The notes: generated by a model not told the origin, from the sequence alone. A DNA stretch of 64,000 nt from Misgurnus anguillicaudatus (GCF_027580225.2 NC_073346.2:7714001-7778000); one strand, 5' to 3'; shown: positions 45,487-57,350, counted from the first letter of the stretch. Numbers and translations are program-made.

Positions 45487-45600
45487 TGTTACGGATGTCA
45501 GTATTAATACTCCCGGTACTCAGCACTCTCACTCCCCCGAATTCTAATCCGGACTCCATTTCCAGTAGTTAGTTATTACTGTCAGAGTGTGTGAGGCCAT
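45474..45600 (+). repeat. Polypurine tract and start of 3' LTR
   Basis: GTGGGGGGGCTC is followed by TGTTACGGATGTCAGTATTA, the place and form expected for the polypurine tract and the first bases of the 3' LTR. No poly(A) signal or LTR end found; the LTR is truncated within ~100-150 bp. Confidence 0.55.
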
Positions 45601-46061
45601 CTGACTGACAATTACGACGTCAAAAGCCTCATGCTTTCTTGTTTTGTTATAATATACATATAATGTTAAATATAAAAACATTATCCAAAAGCGAGATTGT
45701 ATTATTTTTCATTAAAAATAACAGTAAGCCCATCATTCAAACAGCTGTTTAAATTGAGAAAGAGCTGGTTGCTTAGCTTGGTACCTGCGCACATTGGTAC
45801 GCATTAAACTAAAACAATTTGTTGCTCTTGAATTGCACGCGAATTAATAAACGATTTAATGCAGTGTACATAAGCGCTAATCTAATTCAAAAAGCAAAAT
45901 GCGCAAAGCTGCATCTGCATTTATAAGCCCCTACAACCCATTGATACCATATTTTACTGGGTTTGTCACATGCTGATTAACTGGTGGGAAAATTTTGTCA
46001 CTGCAATATCCCTAATTGCCATGTTAAGGTGAACGATTACAGCATCAATGCATAAAATGCT
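45601..46061. other. Unassigned AT-rich sequence
   Basis: Nothing supportable between the LTR start and the minisatellite. Confidence 0.4.
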
Positions 46062-46975
46062 CCCATGTCTCCCCATCCCTCAGTCGGTTGCTTGCTCGCG
46101 TCTCCCTATCTCTCAGTCGGTTGGTTGCTCGCTCATATCTCCCCATCTCTCAGTTGGTTGCTCGCTTGCGTCTCCCCATCTCTCAGTCAGTTGCTCGCTG
46201 GCATCTTCCCATCTCTCAGTCGGTTGGTTGCTTGCTCGCGTCTCCCCTTCTCTCAGTTGTTTGCTCACTCTCGTCACCCCATCTCTCGGTCGGTTGCTCC
46301 CATGTCTCCCCATCCCTCAGTCGGTTGCTCGCTCGCGTCTCCCTATCTCTCAGTTGGTTGGTTGCTCGCTCATATCTCCCCATCTCTCAGTTGGTTGCTC
46401 GCTTGCGTCTCCCCATCTCTCAGTCAGTTGCTCGCTGGCATCTTCCCATCTCTCAGTCGGTTGCTCTCTAGCATCTCCCCTTCTCTTAGTCGGTTGCTCG
46501 CTCGCATCTCCCCATCTTTCAGTCGGTTGCTTGTGCGTGTCTCCCCATATCTCAGTCGGTTGCTTGCTCGTATATCCCCATCTCTCAGTTGGTTGGTTGC
46601 TCGCTTGCATCTCTCCATCTCTTAGTTGTTTATTTGCCAATGTCTCCCCATCTCTCAGTTAGTAGCTCGCTCGTGTCTTCCCTTCTCTCAGTCGGTTGGT
46701 TGGTTGCTCACTTGCATCTCCCCATCTCTCAGTCGGTTGCTTGCCCGTGTCTCCCCATCCCTCAGTTGGTTGCCTGATCGCGTCTCTCCATCTCTCAGAT
46801 GGTCGCTCGCTCGCGTCTCCCCATCTCTCAGTCGGTTACTTGCACACGTCTCCCCATCTCTCAGTTGTTTGCTTGCTTACATCTCCCCATCACTTAGTCA
46901 GTTGCTCACTCACGTCTCCCCTCCTTTCAGTAGGTTGCTCATGCGTGTCTCCCCATTTTTCAGTTGGTTGCTCGT

Positions 46976-48064
46976 TAGGGGTGGCACGGTTCATGAAAAA
47001 AATCCGAACCGTTCGGTTCGCTTGTCTCGGTTCGGAGCGCGTGTGTGTCGTACGGTTCAATGGTTCATGGCATGCGCAATGTATGTAGCCTCGTGCCCTG
47101 TACGTGACCTCAGATAGCGTGTTCCCCTTTCGCGAATAACGCGAAAGAAGAGGTGACTGGTGTAGAGAGTGAGTGCTGCCGGTCATGTTACGTGTAGAAA
47201 TGGCAAGAGGGAGAGAAAAAGAAGTCTGCCCGCAGTTGGAGGATGCGCCAGCGTCGTATAAGTTTGGTGTGTGGAATTTTTTTTATTTCATGTTACCTAT
47301 GATGACAGCGGAAATAAAACAATAGATACAGCCACACGCAACAGCCTTCTCTCCGACCATTTATCTAATCTGAGGTAATGAACACTGTTTTATGTCTTTT
47401 CATATTCAGCGCTATTTTTAGCCTTTCGTTGATAAAACGAAAGCGGCTGATTTCCGCGTAGTTTCATTTTGCTAGCGTGTGAAAGTTGCGCGATCTTATT
47501 TCATAAACTGCCCCTTAAAGTAATCAGGACAGAAATGGTCAAAAGTGGACAAAAGAGACAGATTTAAATATTACAGGTGTAAACGTTATGTTTCTCTCTC
47601 TTTCACATATTCTCTCAGCAGTATTTAAGCAGCCTCTCAGTAATAAATCTTAAAGCTACACTGAATTTGGTATTTTGATAAATGCTAAAAAAGTTATCTT
47701 TGTGTGCTAAAAATGCACACAAGGTTCATGTAGATGGCAATACACATTCTCTTTTTTGCCAAATAAATGAAAAGCATGTTGAAATCATCAATGTCTTCCC
47801 TCTCGCTGTGTCAAAATCTCGCCTGGCTTTCCTCAGGGATGTTCCCAATAATGTGCTTAAAGTCAAATTCAGTTTGTGCATGATTACATGATATAACTTT
47901 TTTTAATACTGTATCCTAAATTATGGATAATTAATACATTAATAAGATAATACATTTCTGGAGTATAAAAAAAATAACAACAAGAACCGTACTGAACCGA
48001 GAACCGTGACCATAGAACCGTGATACGAACCGAACCGAGGGTTTTGTGAACCGTGCCACCCCTA
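46976..48064 (+). mobile_element. hAT element, 1,089 bp, TSD TTGCTCGT
   Basis: Ends TAGGGGTGGCACGGTTCA and TGAACCGTGCCACCCCTA are exact inverted repeats. The 8-bp TSD TTGCTCGT lies at 46,968-46,975 and 48,065-48,072. Sub-terminal CCGAACCGTTCGGTTCG and AACCGAACCGAGG repeats are present. It is an internal-deletion derivative with a short N-terminal transposase remnant. Confidence 0.95.
47200..47280 (+). pseudogene. N-terminal fragment of a BED-finger hAT transposase
   Basis: ATG at 47,200 begins MARGREKEV and continues to APASYKFGVWNFF, similar to the start of ZBED-type hAT proteins (A-P-x-S-x-K-S-x-V-W-x-x-F). The Cys/His ligands that follow are absent, so the gene is deleted beyond this point. 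Confidence 0.5.
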
Positions 48065-48649
48065 TTGCTCGTGCATGTCTCCCCATCTCTCAGTCATTGC
48101 TTGCTCGCAACTCCCCATCTCTCAGTCGGTTGGTTGCTCGCTTGCGTCTCCCCATCTCTCAGTCGGTTGCTCGCTCGGATCTCCCCATCTCTCAGTCGGT
48201 TGCTCGCTCACGTCTCCCCATCTCTCAGTCGGTTGCTTGCTTGCTCGCGTCTCCCCATCTCTCAGTCGGTTGCTTGCCCATGTCTCCCCATCTCTCAGTC
48301 GGTTGCTTGCCCACGTCTCCCCATCTCTCAGTTGGTTGCCTACTCGCATCTTCCCATCTCTCAGTCGGTTGGTTGCTCGCGCCTCCCCATCTCTCAGTCG
48401 GTTGCTCGCTCACGTCTCCCCTTCTATCAGTCGGTTGCTCGCTCACGTCTCCCCATCTCTCAGTCGGTTGCTCGCGCATGTCTCCCCATCTCTCATTCGG
48501 TTGGTTGCTCGCGCCTCCCCATCTCTCAGTCGGTTGCTCGCGCATGTCTCCCCATCTCTCATTCGGTTGCTCGCTCACGTCTCCCCATCTCCCAGTTGGT
48601 TGCTTGCTTACATCTCCCAATCTCTCAGTTGGTTGCTCGCACACATTAA

Positions 48650-50065
48650 TGTTTCTTATAAACAAGGATGTGTTGTCTTTATATTCGCGCTTTTATGTGG
48701 TTTTTCTACTTCTGTGGCGCATGCTGACAGTCATGCAGTTGCTCCTGACCATTGTATTTGATGTCTTTAAACTAAACTGTAGGAAAAAGAGTCGCAACCT
48801 GCGTCTCATAATAAAGGCATCACAGAGAACGTGCTTTTCTAACAACTCTGATGATGAGATTTGGCTGATTTAGCACTGTACATGTGTTTGACTTCAAGCA
48901 ACCTGTGGAGAGAGATTCTGTAAACAGTGTGGGGTCATCAGTGTTCAATGTTATGATTGGTCTGAAGTTGTCAGCACATTCTGACTTTGTACTGTACATG
49001 CTCATACCGGTAATACTTTTCTCTGTTCACACATGGCATTGTACCAGTAAATTACTGCTAATCTTACAACCTCTCCTATTTTTAAAATGGTCTTGTTCAT
49101 ACACATAATCTCTTAACTGCAATTTACTAGTAATAACTGTATGTGTGAAAGCAGTTAGAAAAACATTTTCAGTAACTCATTTAACATTAATTATGCAACG
49201 TGTGAGCCTTCCAGAGCTGTTATGTTCATCGAAATTAAAATGTAATGTGCCCTGATATCTGCTGAGACTGGAAAATATATGTGTTGCTTTAGTTCTGTTT
49301 TTCTATTCTGAATAAATATTATTTGAACACATTTATGCTGTGACATTTAATCAACAAGGGACACCCTGCCTCATGAATTGGTTTAGTATAGTTCCACTGC
49401 AAGCCACTGTAGTGTGATGGTTTCTATTACCATAATACAGCAGAAACAGAAATGCATTAACTAAAGATGGAGTTAAAGGTTTTGTATTGGCTAGAGCAGC
49501 ATAATAGTTTTGCTTTGGGGTTTGTATAGTGATATTACCAAAAGTCTCAAATATGATTTTATTTAAATATAACAATATTTAAATCTAATCCTTAAATATA
49601 ATGTGTGTGTGCACGACCATGTGTGTGCGCACGTGTATGTCAGCAGCATCATTTGCCTGGTATATTTACTGCTATATATTACTAATGAAATTATAACATA
49701 CAGACCCCAGCAGGTTATCTAGTCAGATGACAGATGACAGTGAAGGGAAAGAAATGTATCAGCAAACACAGACGGGATGCCAAAGATTAATGACAAACCA
49801 CATAAACCCAACTATGCTATTAATAAACAAATCAAGTTTCAAGTAAGCTTTATCGTTATTCCTATTAATGTGGAGAAACAATAGGAATAAAATGTCATGC
49901 TTCAGAAGACCAAAAGTGCTTGAAACGTTTCTCGACATATTTATCAACTTACTGATAGATAACCTCCTACATGCAGTAATTGAACTATATACAAACACCT
50001 TTAATAAATACTTTACAAATATTTTTTAGAATATAACTAAATTGAACGTATAAACATATGAATTG
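48650..50065. other. Unassigned sequence
   Basis: No gene or paired repeat. A short GT-rich run lies at 49,600-49,640. Confidence 0.4.
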
Positions 50066-50069
50066 GGTT

Positions 50070-51156
50070 GACATGTAGTTCAAACACCGGCACTTCCAGG
50101 TATCCCCGGGGAAGCCCCAAATCACGGGAATTCGCAGCAGGTGTGCAATCTGATGCAGCGATTACTGATTGGATGGATCGGAGGGTGAGGAGGAGTATAT
50201 AAAGAGTGTGAAGATGTAGGAAAAGGGGACACGATTTGGAAAAGTCTGCGGTGAGTGAGCGGTGAGTCGAGACCCGGAAGTGGGGTGAAACCGCCCTCTA
50301 GTTAAACGCTATACTCACCTAGGAGAAACCCTCACGCTCAAACAGGAACCTGTGATTGTCAGTGAAACTTACCGCCCTTTAGCTAAACGCTATACTAACC
50401 TAGAAGAAGCTCTCACGCTGAATCCGAAATCTGTGATTGTCAGTGATACTTACCGCCCTCTAGCTAAACGCTATACTCACCGAGGAGAAACCCTCACGCT
50501 GAATCAGAAACCTGTGTTCGTCAGTGATACTTACCTCGAAGTAGTTCTACGTTAAAGGGAGGAACCTGTGGAGGAGACGTAGAATTAGGGAAGATAGGGA
50601 CATCGGCTTTAGGGGTTGAAGCAAATCTTGTACTCACCTGTACCTTCCATTCCAGCCGTAGTCATCTCAGGGCCTAGTACGGCCGTTGGAGTCGAGGGCT
50701 CGGAGAAGCCCCTGTGGAGTGGAACCGAATCAGCCCTCCCCTGTGATGTCTCAGGTAGTGTTGTCTCTTCCCCCTCTCCTCCTATTACTTATCGTGTGCT
50801 TGATTTCTGCCTTCAGGAGGAACGAAGGGCGCCACGGGGATAACTTACACCACAGGAAGTGGGCAGGGACGAAGGAGCTCCGTCCTGTCCTTTCCCTGGG
50901 ACTACCTACCCGGCTAGACTCCCCTTGCTCTCGGGACCCCCGTTGTCTCCTGGAGGAGAAAAGAGAGAGATAACCAGTTATTTTAAATTCCCCTTTCCCC
51001 CTCCCAACTGATTTTAAGTAAATTAATAAAGATTGTCATATTTTTACTTATCTCACTCGTGTGTCTGGTCATTGGGGTACTTTGGGGACCTCCTCGAGGT
51101 GGAACTTAAGAAGGGGCGTGACGCACAAAGTCTGTGGTCCGCCTCTGCCTGTGACA
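50070..51156 (+). mobile_element. LTR-like element, copy 3
   Basis: A U3-like part (CAGGTGTGCAATCTGATGCA, ATTACTGATTGGATGG) aligns with 59,050-59,095 of the complete copy. TATATAAAG is at 50,196-50,204 and AATAAA at 51,025-51,030, followed by GTGTCTGGTCATTGGGG, GGGACCTCCTCGAGGTGG and GTGACA at 51,151-51,156. The middle has its own tandem repeat. The 5' tip is altered and no TSD is seen. Read as a solo LTR. Confidence 0.65.
50283..50530. repeat. ~81-bp tandem repeat in LTR copy 3
   Basis: Three units of ACCGCCCTCTAGCTAAACGC + TATACTCACCTAGGAGAAAC + CCTCACGCTGAATCAGAAAC + CTGTGATTGTCAGTGATACT. The unit is unrelated to that of copy 1 except for the TATACTCACCT motif. Confidence 0.9.
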
Positions 51157-51399
51157 TAGACATAAGCAACGACTGACAAAAGACAAAGGCAACACTGGGC
51201 TGGCAATAGGGAACAGACAGACTAGCAAGGAAACACACTTTAAATCATGATTCTCCTATGTTGTTCATAAAGGGGTGCCTGTCCGAGGGGTATTTTAGTT
51301 CCAACCCTACTTCAACACACTTGAACAACTTAATTAGCAATGAGGATGATAGCTGGCAGGTGACGATGGTTGGTAATGCAGTCCGAAGGGAGATAACTG

Positions 51400-52440
51400 G
51401 AAAAAAAATCTTACGGATTAGTTTAATTTCGACTCACTCTCACGGTACTTTGACATTCATGCGAAATCTGATGTAAACTAGAACTGAAGATCTTTGTTCG
51501 GGTTCGGGCTTCATTTCTAACATTTTACACAGGCTCGGGCCGGGCTCGGGCTTGCGCTCCGGCTTTGCGCAGTAAATGAGCGGTCAAGTTCAATGCTGCT
51601 GGATGCAGCGCAGGATCAGTAAGTGCAGTACCGCACTGAAGCCATTTACAGTGAATTTAGTAATTTTCCTCAACAAAAACATGTAGCGTAATCTTTATGT
51701 GTAAAGGTTTTTAAATGTATAACTAAATATTAATTGAGTCTTAAATACATAATTTAGACAGAGGATATAGACTATTGGCATTAATGGAGAGAAGTGCCGA
51801 CGCAAATCCCGCGGAGCCTTTATCTTAATTTCATTATTGCCAAATACCCATCTTCAGAATGTATTATCTTTATTTAATTCGTTAAGAAATAATAATTTTT
51901 ATTGGCATGTTGGCCTATTTATAGTGTATTGCATAAGCCTATTTAGGGTGTTACGATGTTACAGATTAATTATTTTATTTATTTGTTTTAAGTTCCAAGT
52001 TGCGTAGCCTCGTTAGTCATAAATGAATAATGTTAAAACCTGTGTAAATTACTCATTCTTGACAAAAGCTGTGTACGTGCACACATTTAAATAATGTCGG
52101 GCTGTAAACGGGTTCGGGCTTTTAAAAAGCTGTCAATCAAAATGTACTTTCGGGTTCGGGCTGAATTCTTTCGGGCTTCGGTCATTTCGGGCCTAACTTT
52201 TAAGGCCCGATTACAGCTCTAATGTAAACAATAGACTATATATCTATATTTCATGGATTATACGCATTTGTGGACAAAAATGGTCATTGGATGATTCACA
52301 CATCTGAAACAGACTGGATTCGACTTGTGATCAACACAAAGGTAAAAAGTCATGTTCATTTTAGCATGTTGTCATCAGGACTTCTGTCACAAAATACTAC
52401 ATATGATGCTAGAACATCTGTATCTCAAAACAGCTTTACA
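51400..52440. repeat. Dispersed repeat B, split by a hAT
   Basis: Matches 17,415-17,660 in two parts, up to 51,478 and from 52,222, with GATGTAAAC at the junction. The match on the left of the insertion is short. Confidence 0.7.
51479..52221. mobile_element. hAT-type element, 743 bp, TSD ATGTAAAC
   Basis: Ends TAGAACTG and CAGCTCTA are inverted. The 8-bp duplication ATGTAAAC is at 51,471-51,478 and 52,222-52,229. Sub-terminal GGGTTCGGGCT and CGGGCCTAACTTTTAAGGCC motifs recur in both arms. The empty site is visible at 17.4 kb. Non-coding. Confidence 0.9.
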
Positions 52441-52449
52441 GGGTGTATG

Positions 52450-53460
52450 GCTTAGCTAAATGAGATGTAAATGAGCCATATTGTCTCCCCCCACTGTAAA
52501 ATTGAGTCCCTTTCGTCTCTATTTTCTCGGTTTGAGTTTTTCTGAGTTCCTAAATTCAAATGGCCACAACTTCTCCAAATCTTATCAGATTTCCATGTGA
52601 TACCCATCGTTAGAAAGCTTAGAAACTGCACTTTCAGAATGGGTGAATAACTCAAAATGGCCCAGATCCGACTTGTGTCCCTACTTTCCGTGACTGGTCA
52701 CATTTCGGTATGATGCCCACGGTTCAGTAATTATTGAACCATTTACAGGAAGGAAAAAACAAATGAAGACTTGGAATAACTGCCATAAGTGTTTATTAAA
52801 CAAGACTGAACATTACAATGTACAAAGTGTAGTGTAGTGTAGTGTAGTGTAGTGTTTACAATTTTCATAAAAAGGACAAAAATAATTAGGCCATGTAATA
52901 AAATAAAAAAATAAAGTTTCAGTTTAGTTTGTCAACTTTAAACAATTCCCAATCAGTCCTGTTTTAGGAATTGAGTCACTCCCTCAATTGACCTAGGTTT
53001 TTTTATTATTATTAACGCTAATGCTTGGTACTCCTATGAAAGCAACAGTTGTGATTGTAGAATCAAGAAAAGATGATGGGTTTATGGGTCAATTCCTGAA
53101 AACAAAAACAACCCAGTAAAAATTAAAATAGCTTACTTATTGTAGCTGGGCCTAGAGCTGAGGTCAGCTCACTCAATACAGGGGCGTTTCCCCATCGGAA
53201 GTCTGCAGCATCCATAGGTCGCATTTGTAGACTGCATGTGACCACGATGGTACCGGGGAAATTTGACACCGCAATACCACAAAAAAATACTGTTACATCC
53301 CTATGATTTACAGTTGAAAACATTCATAATAAATTTAGAAAAGTAACCAAATGTAATCAGTTACTTGCAATTTAAGAATTTAAATAGTTTAACTACTTAT
53401 TACATTTTGAATAGGGTAATTTGTAATCTATTACTTTTCCAAAGTAACCTTCCCAAAACT
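52450..53460. repeat. Scattered repeat fragments
   Basis: 52,470-52,700 (TTCAAATGGCCACAACTTCT, GTGATACCCATCGTTAGAAA) has the form of a multicopy fish repeat. 52,826-52,855 is an AGTGT pentamer run (six units). 53,340-53,460 is an AAGTAACC-rich TE end like 21,838-21,990. Confidence 0.4.
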
Positions 53461-55155
53461 GGGTATCAAAACAAATAATTGGTAAGATTTCAATAATAAT
53501 AATATCCATTATCTACTACACTGGCATATTTTAAGAGGTTTACAGTAAATTGCTTTGTGAGTTTATTTGTATTCAACATTTAAGAGGAGCCTGAAGTGTT
53601 CTATCAAGAGCAGTGAATTAACTTTTCATGGACAAAAAGTCTCATTCTCATAGTCTTTGTGTAGTCCTATGTGTTACGATAACCTCACATTTCACACTTC
53701 TCCAACAGTTTCGTTTTATGGTGCAGTAACAACTGGACAATTTGTCTGTATTGTTGTGATTCCATGACAAGCCCACAATCTCATATAGAACAAATATGCT
53801 TACAACCTGAAATTGTGAAGTTCATATAAGAGGGCGTTTGTGGATTTGATTAATTAATGCGCTCTTTGCCTCACACCCCTCCAGACGTGCATATCTACCT
53901 GAAAGGCCTTTTCAGAGAATAAGAAATAACAAATGATAAATTTGGTGGATGAAAAAGGTTATGCTGAGCAGTTCATAAATCAATTGCCATGAAAAGCAAG
54001 CTGGGTTTAAACCTTTCTCCTAAGTGCAAATGTAACAGTAACTGACAGAACAAAGTGAAGCAATTAACTATGTTTTCTTTAAAGAGTGAATATGCAATAG
54101 CATAGCCATTCATCACCATATGTTAGACGGAATGTTGTGTGGGAGAGCGTGAAAGGCTGGCTGTGGGCAGAGGATTGTTATCAGTCTGCTTGGTCCTTTA
54201 TTTGGCTGTGCTAAGGAACTGAGCTCTGTCTCATTGTCTGAGTGAGATCAACCAGTTTAAGAAACTTGTTTTTGGCATTGCCTTTTATGAAATATATATT
54301 TCATATGTTGGTTAAATAGACCAGTTTGTGCAACTTTGTGGCAGTCAGTTATGGATTTCAGACCGAATGGCTGGCAGGTGAGAAGGATGTCCTTTAACTT
54401 CCTTAATATAATGAGGATGACGACACCCTTATCACCCTGCCCCTCTACCTGATCAATGTCCTCCCTGAACTCCCTTCCCTGCCCAGTCAGCCCTGGATTT
54501 TCCCTTCCTGTTCCATTTCTGGCCCCTTCTCTGCCCTTGAACCATGCCTTGTTTACTTCTGTTCCCCCCATAACTTCAGGTCCTGGCCTACCTGAGCCTG
54601 CTTTCCCTGTCATGCCCTGGCCCCAGATGGCAGGCCCCTTGAGCTTGATAGTGGAGAAGTACAGTATACGAGCACCGGTAGCTGATGTCTTTGTACAGTA
54701 TACTGTTAAGTTATGTGAGAATATTTATTGCCATTTGAGACGTTCATTGCCGTTATATGAATACTCTCGTCTATAATTTGCATTTAGTAGGAAATGTATT
54801 ATGTGGTATACTGTAAAACCTTATACAACCTTGCCTGCACCTACATATTCTCTTCCATTCATGTGTCCTGACCACCAGGCTAGAGATTTTAAACATCCTT
54901 AATCCTTAAAGTATATTGTTATGTGGGTAAAACACAGTAGGCTGTTATATCGTTTATCGAGGAGTCACTTTTCCACAAAAAGTGTCAATCACATGACCAT
55001 TTGATACACAAAAGCAGCGGGTCAGAAGCGCACTGCAACCGGAGTATGTGTGAAAGCACAACGGATGCTAGACGGATGCTAGACAGATCCCACCGCATAC
55101 GTACTGCAATATGCAACGCACTGCACATGGTGTATGTGTGAAACAGGTGCAAGAC
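53461..55155. other. Repeat-poor stretch
   Basis: No TE ends found from 53,461 to about 55,000. 53,800-54,240 contains GATTTGATTAATTAATGCGC and looks like single-copy sequence. No coding frame with a domain. Confidence 0.35.
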
Positions 55156-55156
55156 A

Positions 55157-55316
55157 CTAACAGACTGTGTGTGGTTTTTTTAGGACGTTCTCCATCCAGA
55201 AACAGATGTTATCACTAACACCCAGGTTAAGCAGTTTGGTGAACATTCTGCTGGGGATGATGGTGTTTAAAGCGGAACTTAAGCCCACAAACAGCATCCT
55301 TACATATGTTCCTGGG
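55157..55316 (-). pseudogene. LINE reverse transcriptase fragment, minus strand
   Basis: Minus-strand frame reads MLFVGLSSALNTIIP then FTKLLNLGVSDNICFW: the catalytic motif-A region of a fish LINE reverse transcriptase (usual form F-x-D-x-S-S-A-F-N-T-I-x-P), with the Asp changed to Gly. It is ended by the hAT insertion at 55,317. Confidence 0.75.
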
Positions 55317-55595
55317 TAGGGGTGGGCGATAAACCGGTTGGTACGATAAACTGGTAGAAAATAGTCAACCGGTAGAGATTTTGGACTATTGTCCACTGTT
55401 GCCAACTTTTTTTTAGAGGAAGTTGCTAAAGGCGGAATGATTTGTTGCTAAAAGTTGCTAAATGACGCTGTGTGATGACGTCAGAATATCAATGCAAAAC
55501 AGCATCTTTATGTAATATACAAAATACACAATGAGTTTGAATTGACATGCCATCTCAGCAAAAACATGATTTAAAATATGTTAATTTAGATTTGT

Positions 55596-55600
<5 letters not shown>

Positions 55601-55665
<65 letters not shown>
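55601..55665. repeat. (TA)n microsatellite
   Basis: About 32 TA dinucleotides without interruption. Confidence 0.97.
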
Positions 55666-55668
<3 letters not shown>

Positions 55669-55860
55669 TATGGTAGGCTATTTGTAAACGTAATACAAAC
55701 ACAAGACATTTTTGATCATCAGATAAATCAGATTAAATATAATTCTGATACTGAACAGCTACACTCTTTTGTAAAATCACAGTTTATCTAGTCTATTTTC
55801 TTTTTAACTTGTAAAATTAACAATTATCAACAATTAAACAACAATTAAAGCACTGTATTG

Positions 55861-55970
55861 CTACACAGCAAAATCAACACTGCTGATGTTTATATGAGTA
55901 ACACCAGACCTGGTGGTCCCCATATATACACCAGCAGTGTTGATTTAACACTGGTGATTTTGCTGTGTAG
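55861..55970. mobile_element. Small palindromic MITE, 110 bp
   Basis: CTACACAGCAAAATCA at the left, TGATTTTGCTGTGTAG at the right. CAACACTGCTG and CAGCAGTGTTG form a second inverted pair. No clear TSD. Confidence 0.8.
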
Positions 55971-56199
55971 GTAATGTTACATAAATGAACAACATGTTAT
56001 TTTAATTAATTATTTATACATGCTAATAACAAGGTATATCTTCATCTTCACTGTCTAGCTGCTCTGTCAATGAGCTGGTGTCAGAAGAAGAGGATGGCAT
56101 GGCTTGAAAACTGTATGCTGCAGTGGTGACAAACTGTTGTAGAATGTCAGCCAGCTTCAGCCCATACTGCACAAGGAGTAGCACAAAGAGTGTGTCTCT

Positions 56200-56480
56200 T
56201 TCTTAATTTTTACTGGACCATACTCATTTGTCTGAACAGTCGTTCAACCTCTGCATTTGAGTGTGGCAAGGAAAGGGCAGCCAGTGCAGCTTTCCACAGT
56301 TCTTTGAATCGTTTTGACCCAGAAGCGTCTGTGTAGTTATACACTTTTCCCTAAAACTCAATGGTATTTTCAGTTGATTCCCACATTAAGAAATGTATGT
56401 TTCTCCATTGTGAAACAATTTTGTCAATTGTCTGGGTCATTTCCCCAGTAGCTCAGCTACATTTACAATTCGTGTTGCTT
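56200..56480 (-). pseudogene. hAT transposase C-terminal relic
   Basis: Minus strand reads MTQTIDKIVSQWRNIHFLMW, a stop, then GSKRFKELWKAALAALSLPH and SNAEVERLFRQM. The LSxPHSNAEVERxFSxM block marks the dimerisation region of hAT transposases (in a fish subfamily also kept in host-like genes). One in-frame stop and flanking frameshifts. Confidence 0.75.
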
Positions 56481-56598
56481 TTTTTGAGTTTCCTTAACAC
56501 TGAACAGGGGCATGTTTCATAAGATTTCAAGACTGTCTGGGAGCCTTGCTTGAAGTTCTTTGCTTAGAACAACAACATATTTGATCAAAGTTGACCAT

Positions 56599-56777
56599 CT
56601 TATTCTTGTAATGTTTAATGGCGGGTTGCGAAACAATTTCATAGATGCATACCGCCACCTGCTGTATCGGGAGCTCTGTATAGTGTATAAGTGCCCTCAT
56701 ACCAGCATCCGATAAAGAAGGTGGCAGTATACACCTATGAAGTTTCGCAACCTGCCATTAAACATTACAAGAATAAG
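56599..56777. mobile_element. MITE, 179 bp
   Basis: CTTATTCTTGTAATGTTTAA and TTAAACATTACAAGAATAAG are exact inverted ends. The next bases GGCGGGTTGCGAAAC / GTTTCGCAACCTGCC continue with one mismatch. TSD not identified. Confidence 0.85.
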
Positions 56778-57350
56778 ACAGTGATGTGAACACGCATATT
56801 GCTTTGGGAATAGTGTTGTATTAGAGGTAAAAAAATATATAGGCTAACGTATATATAAGGCAAGCTGATCGTTTCGTGTCTTAGGACATCAAAGCCACAG
56901 GGTTTAATTTGGATTTGTCTGTGCATGATTTTTTCTCTATCAGATTTTGTTACCATCCTCTTGCATTATACGACTGACAAACTGAAATGGTTGGAGTTAA
57001 AAATCTACTTTTGTGTTCTACTGAAAAACCAAAGTCTTGGATGGCCTGGGGGTAAACTTATAAAAATTTCATTTTAAAATTATCTATCCCTTTAATTTCT
57101 CACTTCTTTACAAGTAACATTTTTGTGGAAAGCATGATGCAGATTTGGTTAATGTCAATTACAAACATGGTCGAAGATTTGCACATTTTACACAGGAAGG
57201 CAGGAAGATGGGGGATGGAAGTCTGCAGCCTGTCTTTCGTGTCACTAGGAAAAAGAGTTAAAGCACTTTGGTAATATTTTAGATAAAAGTAGTGAAAGTA
57301 GCATGTATAAATGTGCAGCTGTTTCATAAATGAATTGTCTTTTGTTTTTG
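56778..57350. other. Unassigned sequence
   Basis: Nothing supportable. Confidence 0.4.

Larger units (their letters stand above)
46062..48645. repeat. ~33-bp minisatellite, interrupted
   Basis: Units of CTCCCCATCTCTCAGTCGGT + TGCTCGCTCACGT (33 bp, with 4-bp length steps such as an extra GGTT or GCTC) fill 46,062-46,975 and 48,065-48,645, about 45 units. A hAT element divides the array. The unit length is a multiple of three and lacks stops, so long frames are open in all three plus frames and one minus frame (11-residue ERWGDASEQPT repeats). I treat them as a by-product of the repeat. Confidence 0.95.
55317..56480 (-). mobile_element. hAT element relic
   Basis: Left end TAGGGGTGGGCGATAAACCG. 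On the minus strand a C-terminal transposase relic is present at 56,200-56,480. No right end is seen. The (TA)n and a 110-bp MITE lie inside. Confidence 0.6.

Noticed and set aside
46062..46975. CRISPR-like regular repeats
   Set aside because: Units are adjacent tandem copies without unique spacers, in a eukaryotic, TE-rich setting.
48046..48873. 275-codon open frame and several others over the minisatellite
   Set aside because: All are products of a stop-free 33-bp unit; no start context, splice signal or domain supports a gene.
54257..54776. Opposed 118- and 106-codon frames
   Set aside because: No recognisable domain or splice signals; composition (Pro/Leu versus Gly/Glu) looks like chance opening in C-rich sequence.
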